NCBI RefSeq assembly: GCF_000383235.1
Contig: NZ_KB910925.1
Span: 94,540 to 158,539, forward strand
DNA length: 64,000 nt
Source of the DNA: Bacillus sp. 123MFChir2
GTDB taxonomy: Bacteria; Bacillota; Bacilli; Bacillales; Bacillaceae_G
Direction of reading: 5' to 3'
The position numbers were made by a program, and so were the translations under genes. The notes below the pieces were generated by a model. That model saw only the letters and a list, made by a program, of their open reading frames with translations. It was not told the origin of the DNA and did not search any database. This document shows positions 56,194 to 64,000 of this stretch, piece by piece (position 1 is the first letter of the stretch; each line of letters begins with the position of its first letter).

Positions 56194-57825
56194 TTAACTA
56201 ATTTTTTTCTCATTTACTTTATCATTTGGCTGCGGAATATTTGTCCCTTCTAGCACTTTTTCAATCTCTTTTCGCAGACCATACCAATTTTTATTTGTAT
56301 GGCCCGCAATCCACCATTCATTTTCAACACGTTGCACCCAAATACGACGATGATTCCAATACATCCCCTGGATAACGCCTACCATGAAAATAAAGCCTCC
56401 TAAAGCAATCATCCAAAGTGTTAAATCTTTCCGAACAGTAAGTGCTGTCACGTTACGCATTTCTACACCTGCAAAAGACATTTTGTATAAGTTGTTTCCT
56501 TCAGGCTCGATATTTTGTTGAATTCCAACAAAACTTACTTCTCCATTTGGCGTTTCAGGCGTAAACATTTTAAAAACAAAAGCAGGATTGTTAGGAAGCT
56601 TCGTTTTTGTATTTGGCTTTCCGCTTTCATCAAAGTAAAAATCAGGAAAATAACTTAACAAATGCAGAGAATATCCATTTCCTAAATCGTATGATTCTTT
56701 TGGATTTGCTAGATCAACTGTAATCGGACCCCATTTTTGACCACCCTCTTTTTTTTGTAAAAAGAAAGACATTTTACTAAATTCTCCTTCTTTAAAATCA
56801 ACTTGGTACAGGGCATAGTCATCAAATTTAAGAGGGTCATTTACTCGAATGTTATAGTCTTTCACTTTCTCAAGCTTCGGCTCTTCACCAGCAACATTTT
56901 CCCCCACCACTTTATACAACACAGCATTTGTTTGATAGTTTTTCGCAATCATCTTATTGCCAACTCGATCAATTGCTGCATTAAACACTTCATTTTCTTT
57001 ACTTTTATCATAAACTTCTTTAATAAACTTTTCATTTTTCAAATAATACTTTCCGTCTGTTCCAGGAATTTCTTTCGTTTCACCTTCACGAAGCCAAAGC
57101 GTTGCATCTACATACATTCCAGGGACAAACCGAAGCATCGTTCCAAATAAGAAAATAATAAGACCAATATGATTTACATATGGACCCCAGCGTGAAAAAC
57201 GACCTTTTTCTGCTAAAATATTATCCTCTTCCACTTGAATATTATATCTTCTCTTTTTCAAGTTCTCTTTCACACACTCAATCTCTTCTTTTGTCGCAAG
57301 TGCTGTTCCATATAAGCGCTGTCTTTTTAAAAAACTCGGATGTCTTGTTACCCTTTGTTTTTTGAGCGCTTTATATAAAGGAACAACACGATCTAAACTA
57401 CATATAACAAGAGAAATCCCAATAGATGCTATCAAAATCATATACCACCAGGAACTATATAGATTATTAAACCCTAATTGATAATACAATTTCCCAAGGA
57501 AACCATACTGCTGTTCATAATATTCTCCTGGCGTAACAGTTGGTGGAATATACATTTCTTGCGGAAAAATCGTTCCAATCCCAGACGCGATAAGTGTAAT
57601 AACAATAAGCCATATTCCAACTTTTACTGAAGAAAAAAAACTCCAAATTTTATCTACCACTGTTTTTGTTTTCGTAATAGAACGCCGCGCGCTCCCTTCA
57701 TATCGCATATCTAGTAATTTTGTATCCTGCTCATTTTCAAAAGGCTTTCCGCAAGCTTCACAAAAAACTGTACCGATTGGGTTTACATGACCACAATCAC
57801 ATTTTACTTGTCCCAAATTTCCCAC
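56194..57825 (-). CDS. resB: Cytochrome c biogenesis protein ResB
   Basis: Partner of ResC in system II cytochrome c assembly. 543 residues: an N-terminal cytoplasmic zinc ribbon with [18 protein letters not shown] (about 9-26), three N-terminal membrane helices, a large extracytoplasmic domain (about 250-440) and a last helix near 480. This is the normal Bacillus layout, including the zinc ribbon. Start GTG 57825 with AAGGCG upstream; a TTG at codon 4 is an alternative. Confidence 0.95.
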   Translation of the reverse strand: MGNLGQVKCDCGHVNPIGTVFCEACGKPFENEQDTKLLDMRYEGSARRSITKTKTVVDKIWSFFSSVKVGIWLIVITLIASGIGTIFPQEMYIPPTVTPGEYYEQQYGFLGKLYYQLGFNNLYSSWWYMILIASIGISLVICSLDRVVPLYKALKKQRVTRHPSFLKRQRLYGTALATKEEIECVKENLKKRRYNIQVEEDNILAEKGRFSRWGPYVNHIGLIIFLFGTMLRFVPGMYVDATLWLREGETKEIPGTDGKYYLKNEKFIKEVYDKSKENEVFNAAIDRVGNKMIAKNYQTNAVLYKVVGENVAGEEPKLEKVKDYNIRVNDPLKFDDYALYQVDFKEGEFSKMSFFLQKKEGGQKWGPITVDLANPKESYDLGNGYSLHLLSYFPDFYFDESGKPNTKTKLPNNPAFVFKMFTPETPNGEVSFVGIQQNIEPEGNNLYKMSFAGVEMRNVTALTVRKDLTLWMIALGGFIFMVGVIQGMYWNHRRIWVQRVENEWWIAGHTNKNWYGLRKEIEKVLEGTNIPQPNDKVNEKKIS

Positions 57826-57967
57826 CGCCTTTTTTCTTATTTCTATGTATCTCTGTTTTTCAGATTAATTAACGGAATACTCAGAAATCTCATGATAGGT
57901 ACTGAAAATCCATGTACAGCACCTCGGCTGACGAAGAGCTCTAATAGATTTTCTATACTCCTCTCAT

Positions 57968-58489
57968 TTAAGGAGTAATTTTCTTTAAATATTCTTCCAT
58001 TTGTTCTTTCGATTGTGTACCTGTAATTTTTTCGATAATCTTGCCATCCTTATCAATTAAAAACGTTGTCGGTAGTGGCCCTACACCATATGTATTTAAA
58101 ATTTCTTGTCCTTTATCAACGGCTACAGGAAATTTCAACCCGTACCCACTCACAAAATTTTTCACTGCGAGTTCAGTTTCGTCTGCATCTAATGCCAATA
58201 TTTCAACACCTTTTTCCTTATATTTTGGATACAATTCATTCATATATGGCATTTCTTTCTCGCAAGGTTTACACCATGTTCCCCAGAAATTTAAAAATAC
58301 ACCTTTTCCTTTCAATTCTTTTAACGTAATCTTTTTACCTTCTAAATCTGTAGCAACGAAGTTTGGTGCTTCTTTTCCTACTTGCACTTTCTCTTTATCA
58401 ACAAAAAAGTTTTGATATAACGTAAACCCTAACGCCCCTCCTAATAGAAGCAAAATAATTACGCGAAATAATAGTCTATTTTTCTTCAT
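57968..58489 (-). CDS. resA: Thiol-disulfide oxidoreductase ResA
   Basis: Reduces the CxxCH cysteines of apocytochrome c before haem attachment. 173 residues: N-terminal membrane anchor (about 8-26), then a thioredoxin fold with active site CKPC (in [13 protein letters not shown], about 72-79), where Bacillus subtilis ResA has [14 protein letters not shown] gives the cis-proline loop. First of the resA-resB-resC operon. Confidence 0.95.
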   Translation of the reverse strand: MKKNRLLFRVIILLLLGGALGFTLYQNFFVDKEKVQVGKEAPNFVATDLEGKKITLKELKGKGVFLNFWGTWCKPCEKEMPYMNELYPKYKEKGVEILALDADETELAVKNFVSGYGLKFPVAVDKGQEILNTYGVGPLPTTFLIDKDGKIIEKITGTQSKEQMEEYLKKITP

Positions 58490-58553
58490 GGTGTCTCTCC
58501 TTCCTTAACTGAATAAAGAAGTTTAGCACATACTAAACTTTTCTATGTATTCA

Positions 58554-58587
58554 CTTCTATCAGCAAAGGTTTCTTTACTGATAGAAG
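58554..58587. repeat. Inverted repeat between rluB and resA
   Basis: CTTCTATCAG and CTGATAGAAG form a 10-bp stem with a 14-nt loop. It is past the rluB stop but lacks a good T-tract on the minus strand, so it is a weak terminator at best. Confidence 0.45.
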
Positions 58588-58602
58588 CTTTTCTATTCTG
58601 TA

Positions 58603-59331
58603 CTATCTTGGTTTTGTTGAAGCAAGAGCACGAAGTTGTTTTACTTCATGAGGAGATAGTTCTCTTGCATCCCCCGGGCGCAAATTCCCTAACTCTAGGC
58701 AGCCATAGCTCTCGCGCTTTAATTTCATCACTTTACATCCAACTGCTTCAAACATTCTACGCACTTGGCGATTTCTACCCTCATGAATTGTCAATTGAAC
58801 AATTGCAATCTCTTTACGTTTATCCCAAGAAAGGATTTTCACACGTGCAGGCGCCGTCTTTCCTTCTTCTAGCATAACGCCTCTTTCTAGCATTCGGATT
58901 TTTTCACCAGTTAGAGGACCCTTTACCTTTGCTACGTATGTTTTTTCAACCTTATACTTTGGATGCATTAAAATGTTCGCAAACTCTCCGTCATTTGTCA
59001 TCAATATTAAACCAGATGTATCATAGTCTAATCGGCCAATTGGAAACAGACGCTGCGGAATTTCTGGAAAGAAATCTGTCACCACTTTTCTTCCCTTATC
59101 ATCTGTTACACTCGAAATAACACCAGTTGGTTTATATAATAAAAAGTAAGCAGGTGTTTCTTTTTCAAGAGGAATGTTGTTTACTTCAACTTTATCTTGC
59201 ACACTCACTTTCGTTCCTAGTTCGGTCATGACTTTTCCGTTAACCTTAACTTTCCCTTGTTGAATAAGTTCTTCTGCTTTTCTTCTCGATGCAATACCTG
59301 CTTGTGCTATTACCTTTTGTAGTCGTTCCAT
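58603..59331 (-). CDS. rluB: 23S rRNA pseudouridine synthase RluB
   Basis: Pseudouridine synthase of the RsuA/RluB family, modifying 23S rRNA. 242 residues: N-terminal S4 domain (MERLQKVIAQAGIASRRKAEELI), then the catalytic domain with GRLDYDTSGLILMTNDG (catalytic Asp) and EGRNRQVRRMFEAVG. Located between resA and spmB as ypuL in Bacillus subtilis. Confidence 0.95.
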   Translation of the reverse strand: MERLQKVIAQAGIASRRKAEELIQQGKVKVNGKVMTELGTKVSVQDKVEVNNIPLEKETPAYFLLYKPTGVISSVTDDKGRKVVTDFFPEIPQRLFPIGRLDYDTSGLILMTNDGEFANILMHPKYKVEKTYVAKVKGPLTGEKIRMLERGVMLEEGKTAPARVKILSWDKRKEIAIVQLTIHEGRNRQVRRMFEAVGCKVMKLKRESYGCLELGNLRPGDARELSPHEVKQLRALASTKPR

Positions 59332-59539
59332 TTCGTTTCTTCACCTCAAATTCATCTTACCTTCATTAGAAGGACTTGGCAACTGTCTAACCTTGATAGT
59401 AATTACTCTCACTTACTATTAACAACATTGTCAACTTTATAAGCTAATAAAGGAATGAAATACATTTTTCTTCTTTATTAAGATTTTCTTCCTACTATTT
59501 GCTTACAACAATTGTTCACGATTTTGTCAAAAACAACCC

Positions 59540-59581
59540 ATAAAAAAGCCACTATTAAGCACATTCTTAATAGCGGCTGTA
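59540..59581 (-). terminator. Rho-independent terminator of spmA-spmB
   Basis: Stem AGCCGCTATTAAG/CTTAATAGTGGCT (59546-59579) with TTTTTTAT on the minus strand. Confidence 0.85.
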
Positions 59582-59621
59582 TCCGTATTATAGTCTAATT
59601 CGAATGAAAAATGAACCTCTA

Positions 59622-60152
59622 TTACTGAAACATGAGTGAAACAAAGACAATTGAGCACACAATCCCAATTAAATCAGCAAATAAACCTACCTTTAAAGCA
59701 TCACCCATTTTCCGGATCCCAACCGCTCCAAAATAAACTGTTAAAATATAAAAGGTTGTATCTGTACTTCCTTGCATCGTAGACGCAAGTCTCCCAATAA
59801 ACGAATCTGGTCCATATGTGGCAATTAAATCTGTCGTAATACTTAGCCCTGCTGATCCAGAAATGGGGCGAATAAGGGCAAGAGGAACAATTTCTGCTGG
59901 CACATGGATAGCATCTAACATTGGTTTCATTACATGTATCATTGCATCTAACGCGCCGGAAGCTCGAAAAATTGAAATAGACACGAGCATACCGACCATA
60001 AACGGTAAAATAGATACAGCAATTTGGATTCCTTCTTTTCCGCCTTCTACAAATGATTCATACGTCGGCACTTTTTTTATCGTTCCATATAATAGAATAA
60101 ATCCAATCACACATGGAATAACCCATAAAGAAATTGTATTGACAACGCTCAT
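59622..60152 (-). CDS. spmB: Spore maturation protein B
   Basis: Membrane protein needed for spore core dehydration. 176 residues with about five membrane helices and the family stretch GSAGLSITTDLIATYGPDS. Works with SpmA; the two genes overlap by 4 bases and share the dacB operon. Confidence 0.95.
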   Translation of the reverse strand: MSVVNTISLWVIPCVIGFILLYGTIKKVPTYESFVEGGKEGIQIAVSILPFMVGMLVSISIFRASGALDAMIHVMKPMLDAIHVPAEIVPLALIRPISGSAGLSITTDLIATYGPDSFIGRLASTMQGSTDTTFYILTVYFGAVGIRKMGDALKVGLFADLIGIVCSIVFVSLMFQ

Positions 60153-60745
60153 TTTTTCTTCTCCTTTCTACTTCTTCTTCGGTAAAAATAACGGTCAATC
60201 CAAATCGCTCCAATCATAGATAAAACCTGAGCGATAAACGTTACGCCTACAATTTCAGTTGGATTTGCAGAATGATACGTCATCCGAATTGAAATAACTG
60301 TAGTGGGAATCAGTGTAATAGCTGATGTATTTAAAGCAAGAAATGTTATCATTGAGCGGCTCGCAAAGTCTTTTCCTCCATTTAGCTCTTTTAAATGTTC
60401 CATTGCTTTAATTCCAAGCGGTGTGGCTGCATTGCCTAATCCAAAAAAATTTGCCATCATATTAGATAAAATAAAACCAAGTGCAGGATGATTCTTCGGC
60501 ACTTCTGGAAATAATTTTTTTGCAAGTGGCATAAACAGTGCAACAAGTTTTTTTAGCAAGCCCGCTTCCTCGGCGATTTTCATTAAACCAAGCCAAAAAA
60601 CAAGAACACTAATCAGTCCGATACAAATGGTTACAGCATTTTTTGAACCTTCGAAAACCGCCTTATTCACTTCTTCCATCGTTCCATTAAACATTGCATA
60701 TACAATACCAATTACCGCCATCGCAACCCATATAATATTAACCAT
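60149..60745 (-). CDS. spmA: Spore maturation protein A
   Basis: Membrane protein partner of SpmB. 198 residues, five helices, with the nucleoside-recognition-type stretch GLGNAATPLGIKAMEHL and LALNTSAITLIPTTVI. It starts 8 bases before the dacB stop and overlaps spmB. Acts in spore core dehydration. Confidence 0.95.
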   Translation of the reverse strand: MVNIIWVAMAVIGIVYAMFNGTMEEVNKAVFEGSKNAVTICIGLISVLVFWLGLMKIAEEAGLLKKLVALFMPLAKKLFPEVPKNHPALGFILSNMMANFFGLGNAATPLGIKAMEHLKELNGGKDFASRSMITFLALNTSAITLIPTTVISIRMTYHSANPTEIVGVTFIAQVLSMIGAIWIDRYFYRRRSRKEKKK

Positions 60746-61859
60746 CTATTTCCACGCCTAACATGTGAGAAAATACTTCTTTAAAATCTTTCCAAAACAA
60801 ACCTGTAGTCACAATAAGTTTTCGTTTACTATAAAAAAGGTTACGCTCTCCAACTTCTTCATCATTTAAATAAGCAACGGCACGCCCTACTTTTTCTCCA
60901 TCTATCAGCTTAGCCGATTTATCAAATTCAATTTTCAATGTAACCTTTTGAGCTTCATCTTCCGTTAGTGGCACTAATAAATCATTTTTCGTATATATAT
61001 GATTTGTATACTTTTTGTCTTGCAGTTCAGTAAGGGGCCCCTTCGCTACTACGGTAGTTGCTGCATATTGTTTAAATCCTTCATTAAATAAGTACATATG
61101 ATCATCCCAATCACTCGAAGCTTGCAATGTTACAACAATCAAATCTAGTCCATCCTTTGATGCAGTTGTTACAAGTGTTCGCCCTGCCTTTTTCGTAAAT
61201 CCAGTTTTCCCTCCTGTTGCATACTCGTACATAGAAGTAACAAGCTTATGTTTATTTTTCCATGGATAGTCCCATACTTTAGACTGATACGTTTTCGTTC
61301 CAAAAATTTTACGAAATGCCTCATTTTCCATGGCATACCTTGTTAACAACGCCATATCATATGCTGAAGAATAATGTGTTCCATCTCCGTCTAAACCATG
61401 TGGATTAGAAAAGTGTGTATCCTTCATTCCAATTTGTGCTGCTTTTTCATTCATTAAATAAACGAATCCATCTATACTTCCACCAACATATTCTGCAATT
61501 GCCTGAGCTGCATCATTTCCTGAGCGCAGCATTAAGCCATATACTAAATCTTCTAACGGTACTTTCTGTCCTGGTTTTAAGTAAATCGCTGAACCTTCCA
61601 CCCGAACTGCTGTATTACTAATAGATACCTTTTCTTTCATTTTTCCTGATTCGGCCGCTAAAAGTGCCGTCATAATTTTTGTAATACTTGCGATTTTTTC
61701 AGATTCATGCTCTAACTTTCCATATAATACACGCCCCGAATGTTGCTCCATCAACACAGCATTACGTGCACTAACATTTTTCATTTGCGCATATGTATCA
61801 TGTGGCAACATACTTGCACATATTAGAATAAGTACAATCACGATCCATCTTCTTCGCAT
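60738..61859 (-). CDS. dacB: Sporulation D-alanyl-D-alanine carboxypeptidase DacB
   Basis: Penicillin-binding carboxypeptidase that trims spore cortex peptidoglycan. 373 residues: signal peptide (about 1-24), then SxxK at 58-61 (SITK), SGN (in RSGNDAAQ) and KTG (GGKTGFTKKAGR), followed by a C-terminal domain and a hydrophobic anchor-like tail. ATG 61859 has AAAAAGGAC upstream; a longer frame exists to 61892. A sigma-E-like promoter is just upstream, fitting mother-cell expression. Confidence 0.95.
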   Translation of the reverse strand: MRRRWIVIVLILICASMLPHDTYAQMKNVSARNAVLMEQHSGRVLYGKLEHESEKIASITKIMTALLAAESGKMKEKVSISNTAVRVEGSAIYLKPGQKVPLEDLVYGLMLRSGNDAAQAIAEYVGGSIDGFVYLMNEKAAQIGMKDTHFSNPHGLDGDGTHYSSAYDMALLTRYAMENEAFRKIFGTKTYQSKVWDYPWKNKHKLVTSMYEYATGGKTGFTKKAGRTLVTTASKDGLDLIVVTLQASSDWDDHMYLFNEGFKQYAATTVVAKGPLTELQDKKYTNHIYTKNDLLVPLTEDEAQKVTLKIEFDKSAKLIDGEKVGRAVAYLNDEEVGERNLFYSKRKLIVTTGLFWKDFKEVFSHMLGVEIDG

Positions 61860-61891
61860 ATATTCACGTCCTTTTTGGAACTTTTTGTACA

Positions 61892-61919
61892 AGTGTATGC
61901 TTGGACCTTTAAAATATGA
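61892..61919 (-). promoter_or_regulatory. Candidate sigma-E promoter of dacB-spmA-spmB
   Basis: Minus strand TCATATT (61913-61919) and CATACACT (61892-61899) spaced by 13 bases, close to the sigma-E consensus. Confidence 0.65.
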
Positions 61920-61946
61920 ATGGAAGTTGATAGAGTGACTAACTGC

Positions 61947-62042
61947 ATAAAGTGAAACTTTAATCAGTGGGGGTTTTCTTCATCCCTCACTGATTATTAG
62001 CCCTCACCAATCGGGCTTTTACGGACAGTAATGCGGGATAAA
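61947..62042. repeat. bcr1-like repeat with ATAAA at both ends
   Basis: A 96-bp copy bounded by ATAAA (61947-61951, 62038-62042), carrying GTGAAACTTTAATCAGTGGG and GGACAGTAATGCGGG. It is among the longest and best preserved copies in the window. Confidence 0.72.
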
Positions 62043-62054
62043 TATAGAAAGACA

Positions 62055-62083
62055 ACTAAAAAAGACGCATTGTGATGCGTCTA
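62055..62083 (-). terminator. Rho-independent terminator of the sod gene
   Basis: Stem GACGCAT/ATGCGTC (62064-62081) with TTTTTTAG on the minus strand, overlapping the stop codon. Confidence 0.82.
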
Positions 62084-62995
62084 ATATGGTATCCACTGTA
62101 AATTTTTTACACTTTCAAATCTTTTTTCTACATCTCCCCAATTTACAATATTCCACCAATTTTTAATATATTCTTCTTTTCGGTTTTGATACTGTAAATA
62201 ATATGCATGCTCCCATACATCCAGTACTAATAGGGGAATTGTATCCCACTGCGTAAATAATTGATGAAGTGTACTTTGTAAAATTTCTAATCGTCCGGAA
62301 CGAGGTGCCCAAACCAGAATGGCCCAGCCTGAACCTTCCACCTTCGCTGCTGCTTCTGTAAAATGTTTTTGAAAACGTAAATAACTCCCAAAATCTTTTT
62401 CAATTTGTCTTGATAAGTCTCCGTGCGGGCTACCACCACCACCTTTTTTCATATTGTTCCAAAAAATAGTGTGTAAATAATGTCCTGAACCATGGAAGGC
62501 AGCTTCTCTCTCCCAATGCTTTATTAAATCAAATTGATTTGTTTTTCTTGCTTCTGCCATCATCTTCTCCGCTTTATTCAATCCTTCTACATAACTACGA
62601 TGGTGCTTATCGTGGTGCAGCATCATAATTTCCCGTGAGATATAAGGCTCTAGCGCATTATACGGATACGGAAGCGGCGGCAAGGTATGTCCGCCAATTG
62701 GTACAGAAGCTTCTGCATAATTTCTTTCATATAAAATGTATTCTTCTGAGTCAGGCATTAACGCTTCTTGTAAGTAGTGTTGAATATGTTCAACATCATC
62801 ACTAATTTCATAAACAAATTCAGCATCGTAGTCATATTCATTTTCTTTTATCCGATCTAGTAGCATTTGAATTTTATATGCAAGCATATGAACATCATAT
62901 ACTTCTGTTGCCCGGCTATCTAATACGTGGAGAACACTCTCGCACCAATTTTCAACTTCATGAAAGTAATCAGTAAACACTTCTTGCTGACTCAT
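62081..62995 (-). CDS. Superoxide dismutase, Fe/Mn family, with N-terminal extension
   Basis: Dismutates superoxide. 304 residues: about 95 N-terminal residues of acidic, helical sequence (YDVHMLAYKIQMLLDRIKE...) precede a complete Fe/Mn SOD domain. Metal ligands are the first His of MLHHDKHHRSYV, the His in GHYLHTIFW, and Asp/His in DVWEHAYY. The iron/manganese choice cannot be read. The start ATG 62995 has GGAGG upstream; the gap before it holds a weak sigma-E-like pair. Confidence 0.88.
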   Translation of the reverse strand: MSQQEVFTDYFHEVENWCESVLHVLDSRATEVYDVHMLAYKIQMLLDRIKENEYDYDAEFVYEISDDVEHIQHYLQEALMPDSEEYILYERNYAEASVPIGGHTLPPLPYPYNALEPYISREIMMLHHDKHHRSYVEGLNKAEKMMAEARKTNQFDLIKHWEREAAFHGSGHYLHTIFWNNMKKGGGGSPHGDLSRQIEKDFGSYLRFQKHFTEAAAKVEGSGWAILVWAPRSGRLEILQSTLHQLFTQWDTIPLLVLDVWEHAYYLQYQNRKEEYIKNWWNIVNWGDVEKRFESVKNLQWIPY

Positions 62996-63061
62996 ATGAC
63001 ACCTCCATCAATATATCCTCTTTAAATGTATTCATAATTACAGGCGTATATGACGGTTTGA

Positions 63062-63095
63062 AAAGCAAAAGAAGCTAGGAATTCCCTAGCTTCTT
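63062..63095 (-). terminator. Terminator of ypuI
   Basis: Stem AGAAGCTAGG/CCTAGCTTCT (63070-63094) with TTTTGCTTTTC on the minus strand. Confidence 0.75.
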
Positions 63096-63102
63096 ACAGT
63101 CA

Positions 63103-63594
63103 TTAATATTTTTGTATCATTTTCGTTTGATAGTCTGTCTCATAGTATTCTAGTTCTTCACGCAACATTTGAAATTTCCCTTCTAGTTCTTTCATCATTT
63201 GTTCAATAGAAAAGGGAGGTTGCTTTTGAAACGCAATTGAATTCTTTCCTGTATAAGCTGATCGACTATTTTCATACCAATGATCATTTTTGGGTGAAAA
63301 AAACTCTGCAATTACTTGATGATAGATTTTATATAACGTTCGTTCCGCCGCATTTTTTCGAAACGGCGTATTATTCAATAATACGCTGCAAGCATCTAAA
63401 CCTTCTTCACAAAATACAAGCAAGCGCCGAATTGAAGCTAACAATCCAGCAAAATATTGTTCATCGCCCGATGGTGCTTCTTCTAATAATAAAGGTAACG
63501 TATGATAGTTTACATATTTTGTGATCACTTCAATTACTTCTCCCAAAAAAACAGTTACTTGCTGCGTTTGGTTTTCAACCATTAAATTGGACAT
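63103..63594 (-). CDS. ypuI: DUF3907 protein YpuI
   Basis: A 163-residue soluble, mostly helical protein of the YpuI/DUF3907 family, start MSNLMVENQTQQVTVFLGEV. GGGGGAG precedes the ATG at 63594. Located next to dacB as in Bacillus subtilis, here with the sod gene in between. Function is unknown. Confidence 0.85.
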   Translation of the reverse strand: MSNLMVENQTQQVTVFLGEVIEVITKYVNYHTLPLLLEEAPSGDEQYFAGLLASIRRLLVFCEEGLDACSVLLNNTPFRKNAAERTLYKIYHQVIAEFFSPKNDHWYENSRSAYTGKNSIAFQKQPPFSIEQMMKELEGKFQMLREELEYYETDYQTKMIQKY

Positions 63595-63947
63595 GCTAGT
63601 TTCTCCCCCTACTATTTAAGCTGATTTTAAAAGTTGATTTTTTTGTTATGTATTTATTCTGAATCAGTCTCTTGACAACATGTCTTACCACTATTATTGT
63701 TTCTTCATCAAAATATACGCAAAAGTCTTTTAACGTATTAATATGTTTTGATTTTCGATTTTAAAAACAGATTTCCTTCAAAAGAAAAAAATTCTTTCAA
63801 AATAAAGTGGAATTACTTAGTTTTTAGAAATTAGAGTCTTACCGAACATGAATAGCGGCACAAAACATACAATGCTTTTTCTACTCTAGCTTGTATATAA
63901 GTCGTGAAATGTAAAAAGTTCGATGATGTGTTTGAATACATTTTTTA
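63595..63947. other. Gene-free region upstream of ypuI
   Basis: About 350 AT-rich bases. A degenerate bcr1-like fragment (GAGTCTTACCGAACATGAATAGCGG, about 63826-63852) is all that I recognise; no gene. Confidence 0.4.
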
Positions 63948-64000
63948 TTTATCCCGCTATTCGTGGGCAGTAATACTCCCACCTCAAAATTCGGCCAAAG
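63948..64000. repeat. bcr1-like repeat running off the window end
   Basis: Starts with TTTAT (63948-63952), then CCCGCTATTCGTGGGCAGTAATACTCCCACC. The right end is outside the window. Confidence 0.65.

Overview
The window is a low-GC Firmicute chromosome segment of Bacillus type and very probably from the Bacillus cereus group. It follows the Bacillus subtilis backbone almost gene for gene (ypjB-ypjA-qcrCBA-ypiFBA-aro/hisC-ndk-hepT/menG/hepS-folE-hbs-spoIVA-yphFE-gpsA-der-yphBA-fni-ypfD-cmk, then ypdA-gudB-ypbH-ypbGED-recQ-ypbB-fer-ribU, then resEDCBA-rluB-spmBA-dacB-ypuI). It also carries many short dispersed intergenic repeats, including copies bounded by TTTAT that look like the B. cereus-group bcr1 element. 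Nearly all genes are on the minus strand. The exceptions are ypzI, ansA, fer and one unknown membrane protein gene. Species cannot be fixed from sequence alone.

Layout. 1-4 kb: the 3'-truncated end of a uracil-DNA glycosylase gene, a membrane zinc protease, ypjB, a DUF1461-type membrane protein and ypjA. 4-6 kb: menaquinol:cytochrome c reductase qcrABC. 6-14 kb: ypiF, ypiB, ypiA and the shikimate/chorismate cluster aroC-aroB-aroH-hisC-aroA, with no trp genes and no tyrA. 14-18.5 kb: ndk, the menaquinone side-chain genes hepS-menG-hepT, and folE. 18.6-27 kb: HU, spoIVA, yphF, yphE, spoVIF, gpsA, der, the YIEGIA pair, yphA and ypzI. 27.1-32.7 kb: an accessory island with a large MalT/LuxR-type regulator and a three-gene ABC-2 exporter, bracketed by two different repeat elements. 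32.8-37.4 kb: fni, ypfD (S1-like), cmk, small ypfB, and ansA. 37.5-49.2 kb: ypdA, an Amidase_2 enzyme, two small membrane proteins, gudB, ypbH, a MerR/B12-domain regulator, ypbG, ypbE, ypbD, recQ, ypbB, fer and ribU with an FMN riboswitch. 49.9-64 kb: an unknown membrane protein, a LysM/M23 peptidase, a cobalamin adenosyltransferase, resDE and resABC, rluB, spmAB-dacB, a long superoxide dismutase and ypuI.

How the genes work together. The qcr complex, the menaquinone synthesis genes and the Res cytochrome c biogenesis system supply one respiratory chain. spoIVA, spoVIF, spmAB, dacB and ypjB belong to sporulation, and promoters resembling the sigma-E consensus are visible before spoIVA and dacB.

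The most interesting signals are: (i) a family of about 180-230 bp MITE-like repeats with terminal inverted repeats, one of which supplies the last codons and stop of the accessory regulator gene; (ii) bcr1-like repeats that form the stop codons of qcrC and gudB; (iii) the missing tyrA; (iv) a Fur-box-like site on the ferredoxin promoter; (v) two cre-like sites at gudB; (vi) a MerR regulator with an atypical cobalamin-binding-like domain.
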